Both the position numbers and the translations under genes were made by a program. DNA of 64,000 bases from Asanoa iriomotensis (GTDB taxonomy: Bacteria > Actinomycetota > Actinomycetes > Mycobacteriales > Micromonosporaceae), in the NCBI RefSeq assembly GCF_016862515.1, contig NZ_BONC01000003.1, positions 124,001-188,000 of the forward strand. Reading direction: 5' to 3'. The notes under the pieces are model-generated. The model searched no databases. It was not told where the DNA came from and saw nothing but the letters and a program-made list of their open reading frames with translations. Each line of letters opens with the position of its first letter. Within the stretch, counting starts at the first letter, position 1. Below, piece by piece: positions 42,599 to 51,505 of this stretch.

Positions 42599-43993
42599 GT
42601 GACAGAAAACCTGCCTCGTACGGTCGGGGAGCTGCGGGCCGCCGGCTACACCTATCGGACGGTCAAGGAGGAGCTCCGGGCCAACCTGCTGGAGCGGATG
42701 CGCACCGGCGAGCCTCGTTTCCCCGGCATCGTCGGCTACGACCAGACGGTGCTGCCCGAGGTCGAGCGGGCCATCCTGGCCGGTCACGACATGGTGCTGC
42801 TGGGCGAGCGCGGCCAGGGCAAGACCCGGCTGATCCGGTCGCTGGTCGGGCTGCTCGACGAGTGGACCCCGGTGCTGCCCGGGTCCGAACTCAACGAACA
42901 CCCGCTGCGCCCGCTGACGCCGTCGTCCCGGCGCGCGGTCGAGGAGAACGGCGACGGTCAGCCGGTCGACTGGCTGCACCGGTCGATGCGCTACGGCGAG
43001 AAGCTGGCCACTCCCGACACCAGCGTCGGCGACCTGGTCGGCGACGTCGACCCGATCCGGGTCGCGCAGGGCCGCACCCTCGGCGACCCCGAGACCATCC
43101 ACTTCGGACTCGTGCCGCGCACCAACCGCGGCGTCTTCGCCGTCAACGAGCTGCCGGACCTCGCCGAGCGGATCCAGGTCAGCCTGCTCAACGTGCTCGA
43201 GGAGCGGGACATCCAGATCCGCGGCTACCAGCTCCGGCTGCCGCTGGACGTGCTGCTGGTGGCGAGCGCGAACCCCGAGGACTACACCAACCGCGGGCGG
43301 ATCATCACGCCGCTCAAGGACCGGTTCGGCGCCGAGATCCGCACCCACTACCCGCTGGAGCTCGACCTCGAGCTCGACCTGGTGCGCCAGGAGGCCGACC
43401 TGGTTGCGGCCGTACCCGATCACGTCCTGGAGGTCGTGGCCCGGTTCGCCCGCGCGGTCCGCGAGTCGCCATCGGTCGACGCCCGGTCGGGTGTCTCCGC
43501 CCGGTTCCCGATCGCGGCGGCCGAGACGGTCGCCGCCGCCGCGCTGCGCCGCTCCGGCCTGCTCGGCGAGACCGAGGCGGTGGCCCGGATCGGCGACACC
43601 GAGTCGGTGACCAGCACCTTGCGCGGCAAGGTCGAGTTCGAGAGCGGCGAGGAGGGCCGGGAGATCGAGATCCTGGCCCATTTGCTGCGTACGGCGACCG
43701 CCGAGACGTTCCGCGCCCGGCTGGCCGGGCTCGACCTGTCGAGCTTCGTCAACCTGGTCGCCGAGGGCGACATCGTCGAGACCGGCGAGCTCGTGCCGGC
43801 CGAGGAGATCCTCCGCCAAGTCGGCACGCTGCCCGGGCTCGCGAAGGTGCTCGACCGGCTCGGCCTCGGCGACGCGCCCAACCGTGGCGAGGCCGCCGCC
43901 GGCATCGAGTTCGTGCTGGAGGGGCTGCACCTGACCCGGCGGATGTCCAAGGCCAGCGGCGACGGTCGCACGATGTACGGCAGCCGGGGATGA
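42599..43993 (+). CDS. MoxR/magnesium-chelatase-like AAA+ ATPase
   Basis: 464 residues. Walker A is GERGQGKTR (about 69-77), Walker B GVFAVNELPDL, and sensor-1 is VLLVASANPEDYTNRGRII. The order and spacing follow the ChlI/BchI and MoxR ATPases. The GTG at 42599 has no ribosome binding site, but TAGCGT at 42586-42591 is a good -10 seven bases upstream, so the mRNA may be leaderless. It overlaps a VWA-domain gene (ATGA). As no chlorophyll genes are present, this is a MoxR-type chaperone pair rather than a chelatase. Confidence 0.92.
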   Translation: MTENLPRTVGELRAAGYTYRTVKEELRANLLERMRTGEPRFPGIVGYDQTVLPEVERAILAGHDMVLLGERGQGKTRLIRSLVGLLDEWTPVLPGSELNEHPLRPLTPSSRRAVEENGDGQPVDWLHRSMRYGEKLATPDTSVGDLVGDVDPIRVAQGRTLGDPETIHFGLVPRTNRGVFAVNELPDLAERIQVSLLNVLEERDIQIRGYQLRLPLDVLLVASANPEDYTNRGRIITPLKDRFGAEIRTHYPLELDLELDLVRQEADLVAAVPDHVLEVVARFARAVRESPSVDARSGVSARFPIAAAETVAAAALRRSGLLGETEAVARIGDTESVTSTLRGKVEFESGEEGREIEILAHLLRTATAETFRARLAGLDLSSFVNLVAEGDIVETGELVPAEEILRQVGTLPGLAKVLDRLGLGDAPNRGEAAAGIEFVLEGLHLTRRMSKASGDGRTMYGSRG

Positions 43994-45942
43994 AACGCAA
44001 CCGCTACGGCGCGTGGGAGGGCGGGCCGGACCCGCTCGCGCCGCCGTACGACGTCCGCGCCGCGGTCGACGAGGTCGGCGCCGACGTGCTGGAGGGCGGC
44101 TCGCTCCGGGACGCCCTGCGCAACCTGCTCCGCCGTGGCCTGTCCGGTCGCGGCGGCCTCGACGACCTGCAGGCGCGGGCACGCCGGATGCGCCGGGACG
44201 CGATGCGCCGTGGCCAGCTCGACGGCGCGGTGACCCGGGCGCAGCAGCTGCTCGACCAGGCCTTGGCCGCCGAGCGCGACGAGCTGTCGGGCCGCGACGA
44301 CGAGGCGGCGGCCTTCAACTCGGCCATCCTGGACAACCTGCCGCGGTCGACCGCGCGGGCCGTCGAGGAGCTGCGCGAATACCAGTGGGCCAGCGACGAG
44401 GGCCGGCAGCTCTACCAGCAGATCCTCGACGGCCTGCGCGACGAGGTGGTCGAGCAGCGGTTCCGCGGGCTCCAGCAGAGCCTGCAGGACCCGGCGGCGC
44501 AGCAGGCCGTCGCGGAGATGATGCGTGACCTCAACGCGCTGCTCGCCCGGCACGCCCGTGGCGAGGACACCACCGACCAGTTCGCGGAGTTCATGCGCCG
44601 GCACGGCGACTACTTCCCCGAGCAGCCGCAGAGCGTCGACGAGCTGGTCGACGCGCTGGCCCGGCGGGCGGCGGCCGGTGAGCGGCTCATGCGCTCGCTG
44701 TCGCCGCAGCAGCGCGAGGAACTGGCGTCGCTGATGCAGCAGGCGCTCGGCAACGGCGACCTGGCCCGGGAGATGGGCGCGCTCACCGACAACCTGCGGG
44801 CGTTGCGCCCCGACCTGGGCTGGGACCGCCGCGAGCGGATGAGGGGCGAGGAGCCGCTCGGGTACGGCGAGGCGACGGGCGCCCTGGAGGAGATCGGCGA
44901 GCTGGACGACCTGATCGACCAGCTCGGTCAGGAGCACCCCGGCGCGACGCTCGACGACGTGGACGTCGAGGCGGTCGAGCGGGCGCTGGGCCGGTCGGCG
45001 GCCGACGACGTGCGCCGGCTCCAGGAGCTGGAGCGCGAGATGCGCCGGCAGGGCTGGGTCACCCGTGACGCTGACGGTCTGACGCTGTCGCCGAAGGCCC
45101 TGCGCAGGCTCGGCGGCACCGCGTTGAACAGGGTGTTCGCGGACCTCGCCGGTGGCCGGCGCGGCCAGCACGACCTGCGCGACGCGGGCGCGGCCGGCGA
45201 GGTGACCGGTGCCTCCCGGCCCTGGGAGTACGGCGACGAGCAGCCGCTGGACGTCGTCCGCACGGTGACCCGCGCGGTGGCCCGGCGGGGTGCCGGCGTG
45301 CCGGTCTCGCTGGCGGTCGAGGACTTCGAGGTCGTGGAGACCGAGCGGCGCGCCTCGGCGGCCGTCGCGCTCTGCGTCGACCTGTCGTTCTCGATGGTCT
45401 CCGAGGGGCGCTGGGGCCCGATGAAGCAGACCGCGCTGGCCCTCTCGCACCTGGTCGCCACCCGGTTCCCGCAGGACGCGCTGCAGATCATCGGCTTCGG
45501 CCGGTCGGCGGCGCCGCTCTCGCAGGCCGAGTTGGCGGCGATCGAGCCCGACTACGAGCAGGGCACCAACCTGCACGACGCGCTCCGCCAGGCCGGCCGG
45601 CACCTGCGCAAGCACCCGGAGGCCGAGCCGGTCGTGCTGGTGGTGACCGACGGTGAGCCGACCGCGCACGTCGACGAGGACGGCTACCCCGTGTTCATGT
45701 GGCCGCCGACCCGGGAGACCATCACCGCGACCGTGCAGGAGGTCGACCGGCTGACCCGCTACGGCGCGACGCTCAACCTGTTCATGCTCGGCGAGGACCA
45801 GGGGCTGCGGCGGTTCGTCGACGCGGTGGCCCAGCGCAGCGGGGGACGGGTGTTCACCCCGTCGTCCGGCGACCTCGGCGCGTACGTGGTCTCCGACTAC
45901 ATCCGCGCCCGGCGCGGTCGCCGAGGCTCCCGGGCGGCTTAG
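43990..45942 (+). CDS. VWA-domain protein partner of the MoxR-like ATPase
   Basis: 650 residues. A long helical, charged N-terminal region (about 1-410) contains coiled-coil stretches. A C-terminal von Willebrand A domain (about 440-640) has the metal-ion-dependent adhesion motif CVDLSFSMVSEGRW; the canonical DxSxS is DLSFS here. GTNLHDALRQAGRHL and VVTDGEP follow. Coupled to the ATPase upstream, the pair resembles the ChlI/ChlD and MoxR/VWA systems that remodel or metallate target proteins; the target is unknown. Confidence 0.9.
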   Translation: MKRNRYGAWEGGPDPLAPPYDVRAAVDEVGADVLEGGSLRDALRNLLRRGLSGRGGLDDLQARARRMRRDAMRRGQLDGAVTRAQQLLDQALAAERDELSGRDDEAAAFNSAILDNLPRSTARAVEELREYQWASDEGRQLYQQILDGLRDEVVEQRFRGLQQSLQDPAAQQAVAEMMRDLNALLARHARGEDTTDQFAEFMRRHGDYFPEQPQSVDELVDALARRAAAGERLMRSLSPQQREELASLMQQALGNGDLAREMGALTDNLRALRPDLGWDRRERMRGEEPLGYGEATGALEEIGELDDLIDQLGQEHPGATLDDVDVEAVERALGRSAADDVRRLQELEREMRRQGWVTRDADGLTLSPKALRRLGGTALNRVFADLAGGRRGQHDLRDAGAAGEVTGASRPWEYGDEQPLDVVRTVTRAVARRGAGVPVSLAVEDFEVVETERRASAAVALCVDLSFSMVSEGRWGPMKQTALALSHLVATRFPQDALQIIGFGRSAAPLSQAELAAIEPDYEQGTNLHDALRQAGRHLRKHPEAEPVVLVVTDGEPTAHVDEDGYPVFMWPPTRETITATVQEVDRLTRYGATLNLFMLGEDQGLRRFVDAVAQRSGGRVFTPSSGDLGAYVVSDYIRARRGRRGSRAA

Positions 45943-45945
45943 CTC

Positions 45946-46386
45946 TCAGCCGCCGGCGGTGGTCGGGGCCGGTGAGGCCGGTGCCGTCGCCGGCGGTGGT
46001 GCGGGCGGGGTCGGGTTGTCGCCGGCGAAGACGCCGGTCGCGAACAGGATGCCGAGGATGACGCCGATGACGCCGATCGCGACGGCGGCGACCATCATCG
46101 GGTCGCGACCTGTGCCGCCCCGGCTCGACCGCCGTGGTCGCCCGCCGCCGTAGTTCGTCGGGCCGCTCGGTGGGCCGCTGGGCGGGCCGCTCGGTGGGCC
46201 GCCGTAGCTGGGTGCACCGCTGGTCGGCGCGCCGTAACTCGGCCCGCCGCTGGTCGGCGCACCGTAGCTCGGGCCGCCGCTGGTCGGCGTGCCGTAGTGC
46301 GGTCCGCCGCTGGTCGGTTCGCCATAGCTGGGCCCGCCGCCGTACACGCGGCCGCCCGGTCGCTCCTGCGGTTGCATGGCAGGCAT
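45946..46386 (-). CDS. Repeat-rich, single-pass membrane protein
   Basis: 146 residues. An N-terminal region (about 14-62) is built of ten-residue repeats of the type SYGAPTSGGP (about five copies) followed by GPPS repeats. A basic segment, one transmembrane helix (about 97-117) and a proline/alanine-rich tail follow, with the tail probably outside the cell. At DNA level the copies are about 30 bp long (about 46203-46330) and could vary in number by slippage. It ends three bases after the VWA gene's stop. I do not recognise a family. Confidence 0.7.
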   Translation of the reverse strand: MPAMQPQERPGGRVYGGGPSYGEPTSGGPHYGTPTSGGPSYGAPTSGGPSYGAPTSGAPSYGGPPSGPPSGPPSGPTNYGGGRPRRSSRGGTGRDPMMVAAVAIGVIGVILGILFATGVFAGDNPTPPAPPPATAPASPAPTTAGG

Positions 46387-46392
46387 AGTCGC

Positions 46393-47379
46393 CTATACCG
46401 GCACCCGATCGCCAGTGGGGGGCCGGAACGTGCGACGGTACGTGGTCGGCGACACACCGATCGCGGCGTGCAACTGCTGCCGCAACGCGGCCGCCGTGCC
46501 GAATCCGGCGTGCCGGGCGACCTGGTCGACGCCCAGGTCGGTGGTCTCCAGCAGGCGGCGGGCGTGGTCGGTGCGCTGACTCAGCAGCCACCGGGCCGGG
46601 CTGACCCCGGTCTCGTCCCGGAACCGCCGCGTGAACGTCCGGACGCTCATGTTGGCATGCGTGGCCATCGCCGACAGCGTCAGCGGCTCGCCGAGCCGCT
46701 CCAGCGTCCAGGACCGGGTGGCCGCCGTGGACGCCGCACCGTCGCCGGCCGGCAGCGGGCGCTCGATGAACTGCGCCTGGCCGCCGTCCCGCCACGGCGG
46801 CACCACGCAGCGCCGGGCGGCGTGGTTGGCCACGGCCACGCCGTGGTCCCGGCGGATCACGTGCAGGCAGAGGTCGATGCCCGCGGCCACGCCGGCGGAC
46901 GTGAGGATGTCGCCGTCGTCGACGAACAGGACGCCGGGGTCCAGGTCGACGGCGGGGTGGAACCGGCGGAACCGGTCCGCGTACGCCCAGTGCGTGGTGG
47001 CCCGGCGGCCGTCGAGGAGGCCGGCGGCGGCCAGCACGAACGAGCCGGTGCAGATGGACATCAGCCGGGCGCCGCGGGCGTGCGCGGCCCGCAGCGCGCT
47101 GGCGACCGCCGGGTCGACCGTGCCGTCGGTCAGCGCCGGACCGTCGTGGATCCCGGGCACGATGACCGTGTCGGCGGTCTCGGTCAGGGCCAGGTCGTGG
47201 TCGGGGTGCACCGTGTAGCCGGCGGTGCAGCGGACCGGCAGGCCGCCGGACGTGCACATGTCGACCTGGTAGAACTGCTGGCCGTCGGCGTCCCGGGCCG
47301 TGCCGAAGACCTGCGCGGGGGTGCCGAGGTCGAGGCCGACCACCTGGTCGACGGCGAGGACGGCGATGCGGTGGGGCAT
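46393..47379 (-). CDS. GlxA-family regulator (DJ-1/PfpI domain plus AraC HTH)
   Basis: 328 residues. The N-terminal DJ-1/PfpI-like domain (about 4-180) contains LMSICTGSFVLAAAGLLDGR, where the nucleophile-elbow cysteine of the fold is kept. The C-terminal AraC HTH (about 225-318) is MSVRTFTRRFRDETGVSPARWLLSQR and the second helix-turn-helix GVDQVARHAGFGTAAALRQQ, each described here as landmarks. ATG 47379 follows AATAAT at a leaderless-type distance; ATG 47397 would add six residues. It diverges from an MFS gene and may regulate it. Confidence 0.9.
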   Translation of the reverse strand: MPHRIAVLAVDQVVGLDLGTPAQVFGTARDADGQQFYQVDMCTSGGLPVRCTAGYTVHPDHDLALTETADTVIVPGIHDGPALTDGTVDPAVASALRAAHARGARLMSICTGSFVLAAAGLLDGRRATTHWAYADRFRRFHPAVDLDPGVLFVDDGDILTSAGVAAGIDLCLHVIRRDHGVAVANHAARRCVVPPWRDGGQAQFIERPLPAGDGAASTAATRSWTLERLGEPLTLSAMATHANMSVRTFTRRFRDETGVSPARWLLSQRTDHARRLLETTDLGVDQVARHAGFGTAAALRQQLHAAIGVSPTTYRRTFRPPTGDRVPV

Positions 47380-47439
47380 GGCCGAATTATTGCGCATGAT
47401 GGCTGCCCGGCCACTCGCGGCGCGTACCCCTGGTCACGC

Positions 47440-48738
47440 ATGCTCTTCTCCGTGCGCCGTCTCGTTCACCCTGCCTGGCTCGTGGCCGCCGTCGCCTTCG
47501 TCGCGCTGATCGGCGCGGCCGGCTTCCGTGCCACGCCGAGTGTGCTCATCCACCCGCTGCACGCGGAGTTCGGCTGGCCGCTCGCGACGATCTCCGCCGC
47601 CGTCTCGGTCAACCTGCTGCTCTTCGGGCTCACGGCGCCGTTCGCGGCGGCCCTGATGGACCGGTTCGGGATCCGGCGGGTGGTGGCGGCCGCGCTGCTG
47701 CTGGTCTCGCTGGGCAGCGGGTTGACGGTGTTCATGCGGACGAGCGCCGAGCTGATCCTGCTCTGGGGCGTGCTGGTCGGTGTCGGCACGGGCTCGATGG
47801 CGCTGGCGTTCGTCGCCACGGTCACCGGCCGCTGGTTCGTCAAGCGCCGCGGCCTGGTCACCGGCGTGCTCACCGCCGCCGGCGCGACCGGGCAGCTCGT
47901 GTTCCTGCCGGTGCTGGCGTTGCTGGTCGAGCGGTCGAGCTGGCGGACCGCCTCGCTGGTGGTCGCCGGTGCCGCGCTGGCCGTCGTACCCCTGGTGCTC
48001 TGGCTGTTGCGTGACCACCCGAGCGACCTCGGCATTCCGGCCTACGGCGGCACGGAGGTCGTGCCGCCGGTCGTCTCGGGAGGTGCGGCCCGCCGAGCGG
48101 TCTCGGCGCTCCGTGACGCGTCGAAGACCCGCGCCTTCTGGCTGTTGGCCGGTGGGTTCGCGATCTGTGGGGCGACGACCAACGGGCTGGTCGGCACACA
48201 CTTCATCCCGGCGGCGCACGACCACGGGATGACCGAGACGACGGCGGCGTCGCTGCTCGCGCTGATCGGGCTGTTCGACATCGCCGGCACGATCGCCTCG
48301 GGTTGGCTCACCGACCGGTTCGACAGCCGCGTGCTCCTCGGCGGGTACTACGCGTTGCGCGGCGGCTCGCTTTTGCTGCTGCCCGCGCTGTTCGGCGACG
48401 CCGTGCGCCCGTCGATGGTGGTGTTCATCCTGTTCTACGGGCTCGACTGGGTCGCGACGGTGCCGCCGACGGTGGCGCTGTGCCGCGAGTACTTCGGCGA
48501 CCGCGGTGCCGTGGTGTTCGGCTGGGTGTTCGCGTCGCACCAGTTCGGCGCGGCGCTCGCGGCGTCGGCGGCCGGCATCGTCCGCGACCAGCTCGGCAAC
48601 TACGACCTGGCCTGGTACGTCGCGGGCGTGCTGGCGATCGGCGCCGCCGGGCTGTCGCTGATGCTGTTCCGGCGGCGCGGCGGTGTTGGCTTCGCCTCGC
48701 CGGCTATGGCTGGAGCACCCGGATCAGCGCCACGGTGA
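47440..48738 (+). CDS. Major facilitator superfamily transporter
   Basis: 432 residues with 12 predicted membrane helices in two halves separated by a hydrophilic loop (about 190-225). The A-like motif DRFGIRRVV lies between helices 2 and 3 (about 73-81), and a related DRFDSRVLLGG is in the second half. The sequence class is that of monocarboxylate/oxalate-formate-like MFS proteins. Substrate unknown. The last 35 bases overlap the convergent gene ending at 48704. Confidence 0.93.
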   Translation: MLFSVRRLVHPAWLVAAVAFVALIGAAGFRATPSVLIHPLHAEFGWPLATISAAVSVNLLLFGLTAPFAAALMDRFGIRRVVAAALLLVSLGSGLTVFMRTSAELILLWGVLVGVGTGSMALAFVATVTGRWFVKRRGLVTGVLTAAGATGQLVFLPVLALLVERSSWRTASLVVAGAALAVVPLVLWLLRDHPSDLGIPAYGGTEVVPPVVSGGAARRAVSALRDASKTRAFWLLAGGFAICGATTNGLVGTHFIPAAHDHGMTETTAASLLALIGLFDIAGTIASGWLTDRFDSRVLLGGYYALRGGSLLLLPALFGDAVRPSMVVFILFYGLDWVATVPPTVALCREYFGDRGAVVFGWVFASHQFGAALAASAAGIVRDQLGNYDLAWYVAGVLAIGAAGLSLMLFRRRGGVGFASPAMAGAPGSAPR

Positions 48739-48928
48739 CGAGGGCCTGGAGCCGGCCGAGCGGCGTGCCGTCGCGCGCGAGCTGCTGGCCCTCGATCCAC
48801 AGCTCACCCTCGTAGAAGCCGCTCAGGTCCGCCCGCACCTTTTCCACGCGGAGGAACAGGGTGTGCGGCGATCCGGTGAACTTCCAGCTGCCCGGCGGGC
48901 ATTCGATCACATTGCCAGCGTCGATCAT
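48704..48928 (-). CDS. Small hypothetical protein
   Basis: 74 residues, soluble, with a beta-rich pattern (PPGSWKFTGSPHTLFLRVEKVRADLSG) and a hydrophobic C-terminal strand. The start at 48928 has GGGGCGG six bases upstream. The frame is open far upstream, but that part is antisense to the XRE gene and lacks coding character. It overlaps the MFS gene 3' end by 35 bases. No family recognised. Confidence 0.6.
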   Translation of the reverse strand: MIDAGNVIECPPGSWKFTGSPHTLFLRVEKVRADLSGFYEGELWIEGQQLARDGTPLGRLQALVTVALIRVLQP

Positions 48929-49105
48929 GATTGCCGCCCCGTGACTGCCGGTTGATTTCGCCGCTTCCGACTGGTCATGAGTTGAATGTTGGGCGTGACC
49001 CTTCCCAAACGCAATGTTGCGGAGCAGAATTCCGCCCACGCGGTATGAAGACGCAATGATCTGTGGGTGTCCACTACGGAAACGCTGTTCGGGAGAGGAA
49101 CGAAC

Positions 49106-49993
49106 ATGCCGACCGAAGACCACGGTTCGACAGTTCCACGACGTCAACTCGGCCGATACCTGAGAAGGGCTCGCGAAGACGCCCAGGTCACGGTCAAGGC
49201 GGCGGCCGACGCGTTGGAATGGTCGACGCCACGGATCTGGCGGATCGAAAACGGAACTGTAGGGATGCGCGCCCTCGACGTCAAGGCCATGTGCGAACTT
49301 TATGACGCGTCGGCGGATCTGACCGAGGCACTGATGGGCCTGGCCCGCGAGACCAAAGCGAAAGGCTGGTGGCAGTCGTACGGCGACGCGCTGCCGTCCT
49401 GGTTCGAGTTGTACGTGGGCCTCGAGGCGGCCGCCCGGCGGCTGCGCTATCTGCAGACCGACATCGTGCCGGGTTTGTTGCAGACGAAGGCGTACACGCG
49501 GGAAGTGATCGCCCTGGACGACCCGGAGCTGTCCGGGGAGGAGCAGGAGCGGCGGCTCGCGGTGCGGATGGAGCGGCAGAACCTGCTGGACCGGCGGTTG
49601 CCGCCGCCGCCCGCGTTGGAGGTCATCATCAGCGAGGCGGTGCTGCGGCGGCCGTTGCGGTCGCCCTCGGAGATGGCGGGCCAGCTGCGCTATCTCATCG
49701 AGGCGAATGACCGGCCGAATGTCGCTGTGCGCTTGCTCCCGTTTTCCGCGGGTTTGCATCGCTGGGCCTCGGGCGGCGGTTTCGCGATTCTCGACTTCCC
49801 CGACCAGCGTGGCCGGGATCCGGAGCCGCCGACCGTCTACAGCGACGGCCCGACCGGCGCCCTCTACCTCGACAAGACCCGGGAGGTGGATATGTACGAG
49901 TCAATCTGGCAAAGCGCTTCCGAGCGGGCATTAGACAGTGCACAATCGACTCGCGCAATCCGGGCGCTCTCGGAGGAGTTGTACAATGAGTGA
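49106..49993 (+). CDS. XRE regulator with DUF5753 ligand-binding-like domain
   Basis: 295 residues. The XRE helix-turn-helix is at about 12-70 (LGRYLRRAREDAQVTVKAAADALEWSTPRIWRIENG, cited as a landmark only). The DUF5753 domain (about 90-280) has LRYLQTDIVPGLLQT and RLLPFSAGLH. ATG 49106 is preceded by GAGAGG eight bases upstream. The upstream in-frame GTG at 49067 is less likely. It is paired by overlap with a DUF397 gene, an arrangement repeated many times in actinobacterial genomes, where such pairs influence development and antibiotic production. Confidence 0.93.
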   Translation: MPTEDHGSTVPRRQLGRYLRRAREDAQVTVKAAADALEWSTPRIWRIENGTVGMRALDVKAMCELYDASADLTEALMGLARETKAKGWWQSYGDALPSWFELYVGLEAAARRLRYLQTDIVPGLLQTKAYTREVIALDDPELSGEEQERRLAVRMERQNLLDRRLPPPPALEVIISEAVLRRPLRSPSEMAGQLRYLIEANDRPNVAVRLLPFSAGLHRWASGGGFAILDFPDQRGRDPEPPTVYSDGPTGALYLDKTREVDMYESIWQSASERALDSAQSTRAIRALSEELYNE

Positions 49994-50180
49994 CGAAGCA
50001 GTCACCTGGACGAAGTCCACTTACAGTGGTGCTAACGGCGGATGCGTCGAATGGGCAACGCTGGGCGGCGAAATCGGCGTCCGCGACTCGAAAGACAAAT
50101 CCGGCCCTGCACTGACCTTCAGCCGCACGGCCTGGCAATCCTTCGTGGACGCCACCAGCCGCGGCGACTTCCAGCCGTAA
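49986..50180 (+). CDS. DUF397 small protein
   Basis: 64 residues with the DUF397 pattern: TWTKSTYSGANGGCVEWA, then GVRDSKDKSGPALTFSRTAW. The ATG overlaps the XRE stop by eight bases and has GGAGG eight bases upstream. The protein usually acts with the adjacent XRE regulator, for which it may be an antagonist or a toxin-like partner; the biochemistry is uncertain. Confidence 0.95.
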   Translation: MSDEAVTWTKSTYSGANGGCVEWATLGGEIGVRDSKDKSGPALTFSRTAWQSFVDATSRGDFQP

Positions 50181-50190
50181 TCCGCCTTGT

Positions 50191-50230
50191 GACCGCCGGG
50201 CCTCTTCGCGGGGTCCGGCGGTCGCTTTTT
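50191..50230 (+). terminator. Rho-independent terminator after XRE-DUF397
   Basis: GACCGCCGG (50191-50199) pairs with CCGGCGGTC (50215-50223), the stem extending inwards by four further pairs including two G-U, and is followed by GCTTTTT. This is a canonical intrinsic terminator eleven bases after the DUF397 stop. Confidence 0.88.
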
Positions 50231-50255
50231 CTTCGGCGTTGGAGTTTCTTCGGCG

Positions 50256-51395
50256 TCAGAGCAGGTTCCAGGTCTGCTGCTCGGTGGCGACCAGGAGGCG
50301 GACGTCGACCTCCGCGCAAATGGCGTGCCATTGGCGGTCGTCGAGGGTGCTGACCAGCAGGTACGCCTGAGGGCGGCCGCTGGTGTCCAGGCGGTGGCGG
50401 TAGTCGAGGACCTGGCCCAGGCCCAGTCGCAGCCGGTCGGCCTCGGTCGGGCCGAGGATGCTCCTCGCCTCGACGACGTGCAGGCGCCCGTCCGGGGTGC
50501 GCCAGGCCAGGTCCGCCCGTGGGCTGGTGGGCTGGAACGGTTTGATGCCGACCTCGTTGAGCTTGGTCATCAGCTGGACCAGCAGGCGGTCGTGCTCGTC
50601 GCGGGCCGCTTCGTGCGCCTCAGCGTTGACCGCCTGCCATTCGGGGAAGGCGCCCGGGGTGTGTCGGCCCTGGTACTTCGCTTCGATCGGCCGGTCCAAG
50701 GGGTCCGGCAGCGACAGGGCCTCGGCGGCGGCCCACGCTTCCTCGGCCAGGTCCGGGTCGTAGCTCCTGTGCCAGGCGAACTGGCCGCTGGCGACCAGGC
50801 GGGCGTTCATCAGACGGATGGCCTCGCCGACCGCCGGCTGGTCGAGGAACCAGAGCAGGCCGTCGATGTCGGGGCAGTGGTAGACGATCGCGTCCTCGGC
50901 GAACGTACGCAGGTCGGTGGTGCGTTTGGCGATGCCGAACTTGTCCAGGTCCTCTTTGCGCAGCGTGCCGTCGGTGAGGGCGCGGCTGATCGGTGACTCG
51001 GCCATCCGGAAGGCGGTGGTGATCCGGCCGTCGTCGAAGTAGCTGACCTCGGCCGCCCAGCACATGCCGACGGTGAGGCGGAACCAGCGTTCGGCGCCGT
51101 TCGCGTACGGGGTGAGCAGCCAGTGCTGGCCGGCGGACTCGGCGGCGGCCGGCACCGTGGTGCGGATGACGATGCCGGCGATGCCGAGGGCGACCTCACG
51201 CAAGCTTTTCGCGTCGGCGTCGTTGATCGCGCGGATGAGGCCGGGCAGCCGCGGCACCGCGGACGGGAGCGCGCCGAACGGCTGTGGCTCGGCGTCGGCG
51301 CGGACCACCCAGTCAGCCAGCGCCTCGCGGGTCATGGAGGACCAGAAGCCGGAGGTACGGGTCGCGAACTCGGCCGCCAGCGACTGGCTGTTCAT
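50256..51395 (-). CDS. Unassigned protein with possible PD-(D/E)XK-like C-terminal domain
   Basis: 379 residues. The N-terminal two thirds is helical and unrecognised. Near residue 290-340 the segment ADLAWRTPDGRLHVVEARS, followed by LRLGLGQVLDYRHRL, matches the order of a PD-(D/E)XK core (acidic residue, strand, E-x-K, helix with Q). Arginine stands where the lysine is expected. The start is uncertain: ATG 51395 has GGAG close upstream. ATG 51509 overlaps the upstream gene's stop (ATGA) and would add 38 residues. Fold and activity are inference. Confidence 0.65.
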   Translation of the reverse strand: MNSQSLAAEFATRTSGFWSSMTREALADWVVRADAEPQPFGALPSAVPRLPGLIRAINDADAKSLREVALGIAGIVIRTTVPAAAESAGQHWLLTPYANGAERWFRLTVGMCWAAEVSYFDDGRITTAFRMAESPISRALTDGTLRKEDLDKFGIAKRTTDLRTFAEDAIVYHCPDIDGLLWFLDQPAVGEAIRLMNARLVASGQFAWHRSYDPDLAEEAWAAAEALSLPDPLDRPIEAKYQGRHTPGAFPEWQAVNAEAHEAARDEHDRLLVQLMTKLNEVGIKPFQPTSPRADLAWRTPDGRLHVVEARSILGPTEADRLRLGLGQVLDYRHRLDTSGRPQAYLLVSTLDDRQWHAICAEVDVRLLVATEQQTWNLL

Positions 51396-51450
51396 GGCAC
51401 TCCAGAGGGGCTGGGAAACCTGGACGTCGAAGACACGGGAAATGCGATAA

Positions 51451-51477
51451 TTACAGGCAGACTCCCGGTCTCTCCAT
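51451..51477 (-). other. Possible short upstream ORF with strong ribosome binding site
   Basis: ATG 51477 has GGGAGG a few bases upstream, a better ribosome binding site than either start of the main gene, and encodes eight residues (MERPGVCL) before TAA. It lies out of frame with, and upstream of, the start at 51395. It may be a leader ORF, or the true N-terminus may be elsewhere. Confidence 0.35.
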
Positions 51478-51505
51478 ATTGTCCTCCCTTTGGGGGACTG
51501 TCGTT

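Noticed and set aside
42599..45942. Magnesium chelatase I/D subunits for chlorophyll synthesis
   Set aside because: No chlorophyll or cobalamin genes are nearby, and the pair fits MoxR/VWA chaperones; it was therefore not named bchI/bchD.
49106..50180. Toxin-antitoxin locus
   Set aside because: XRE-DUF5753 plus DUF397 is a common actinobacterial regulatory pair; the sequence gives no evidence for toxicity.
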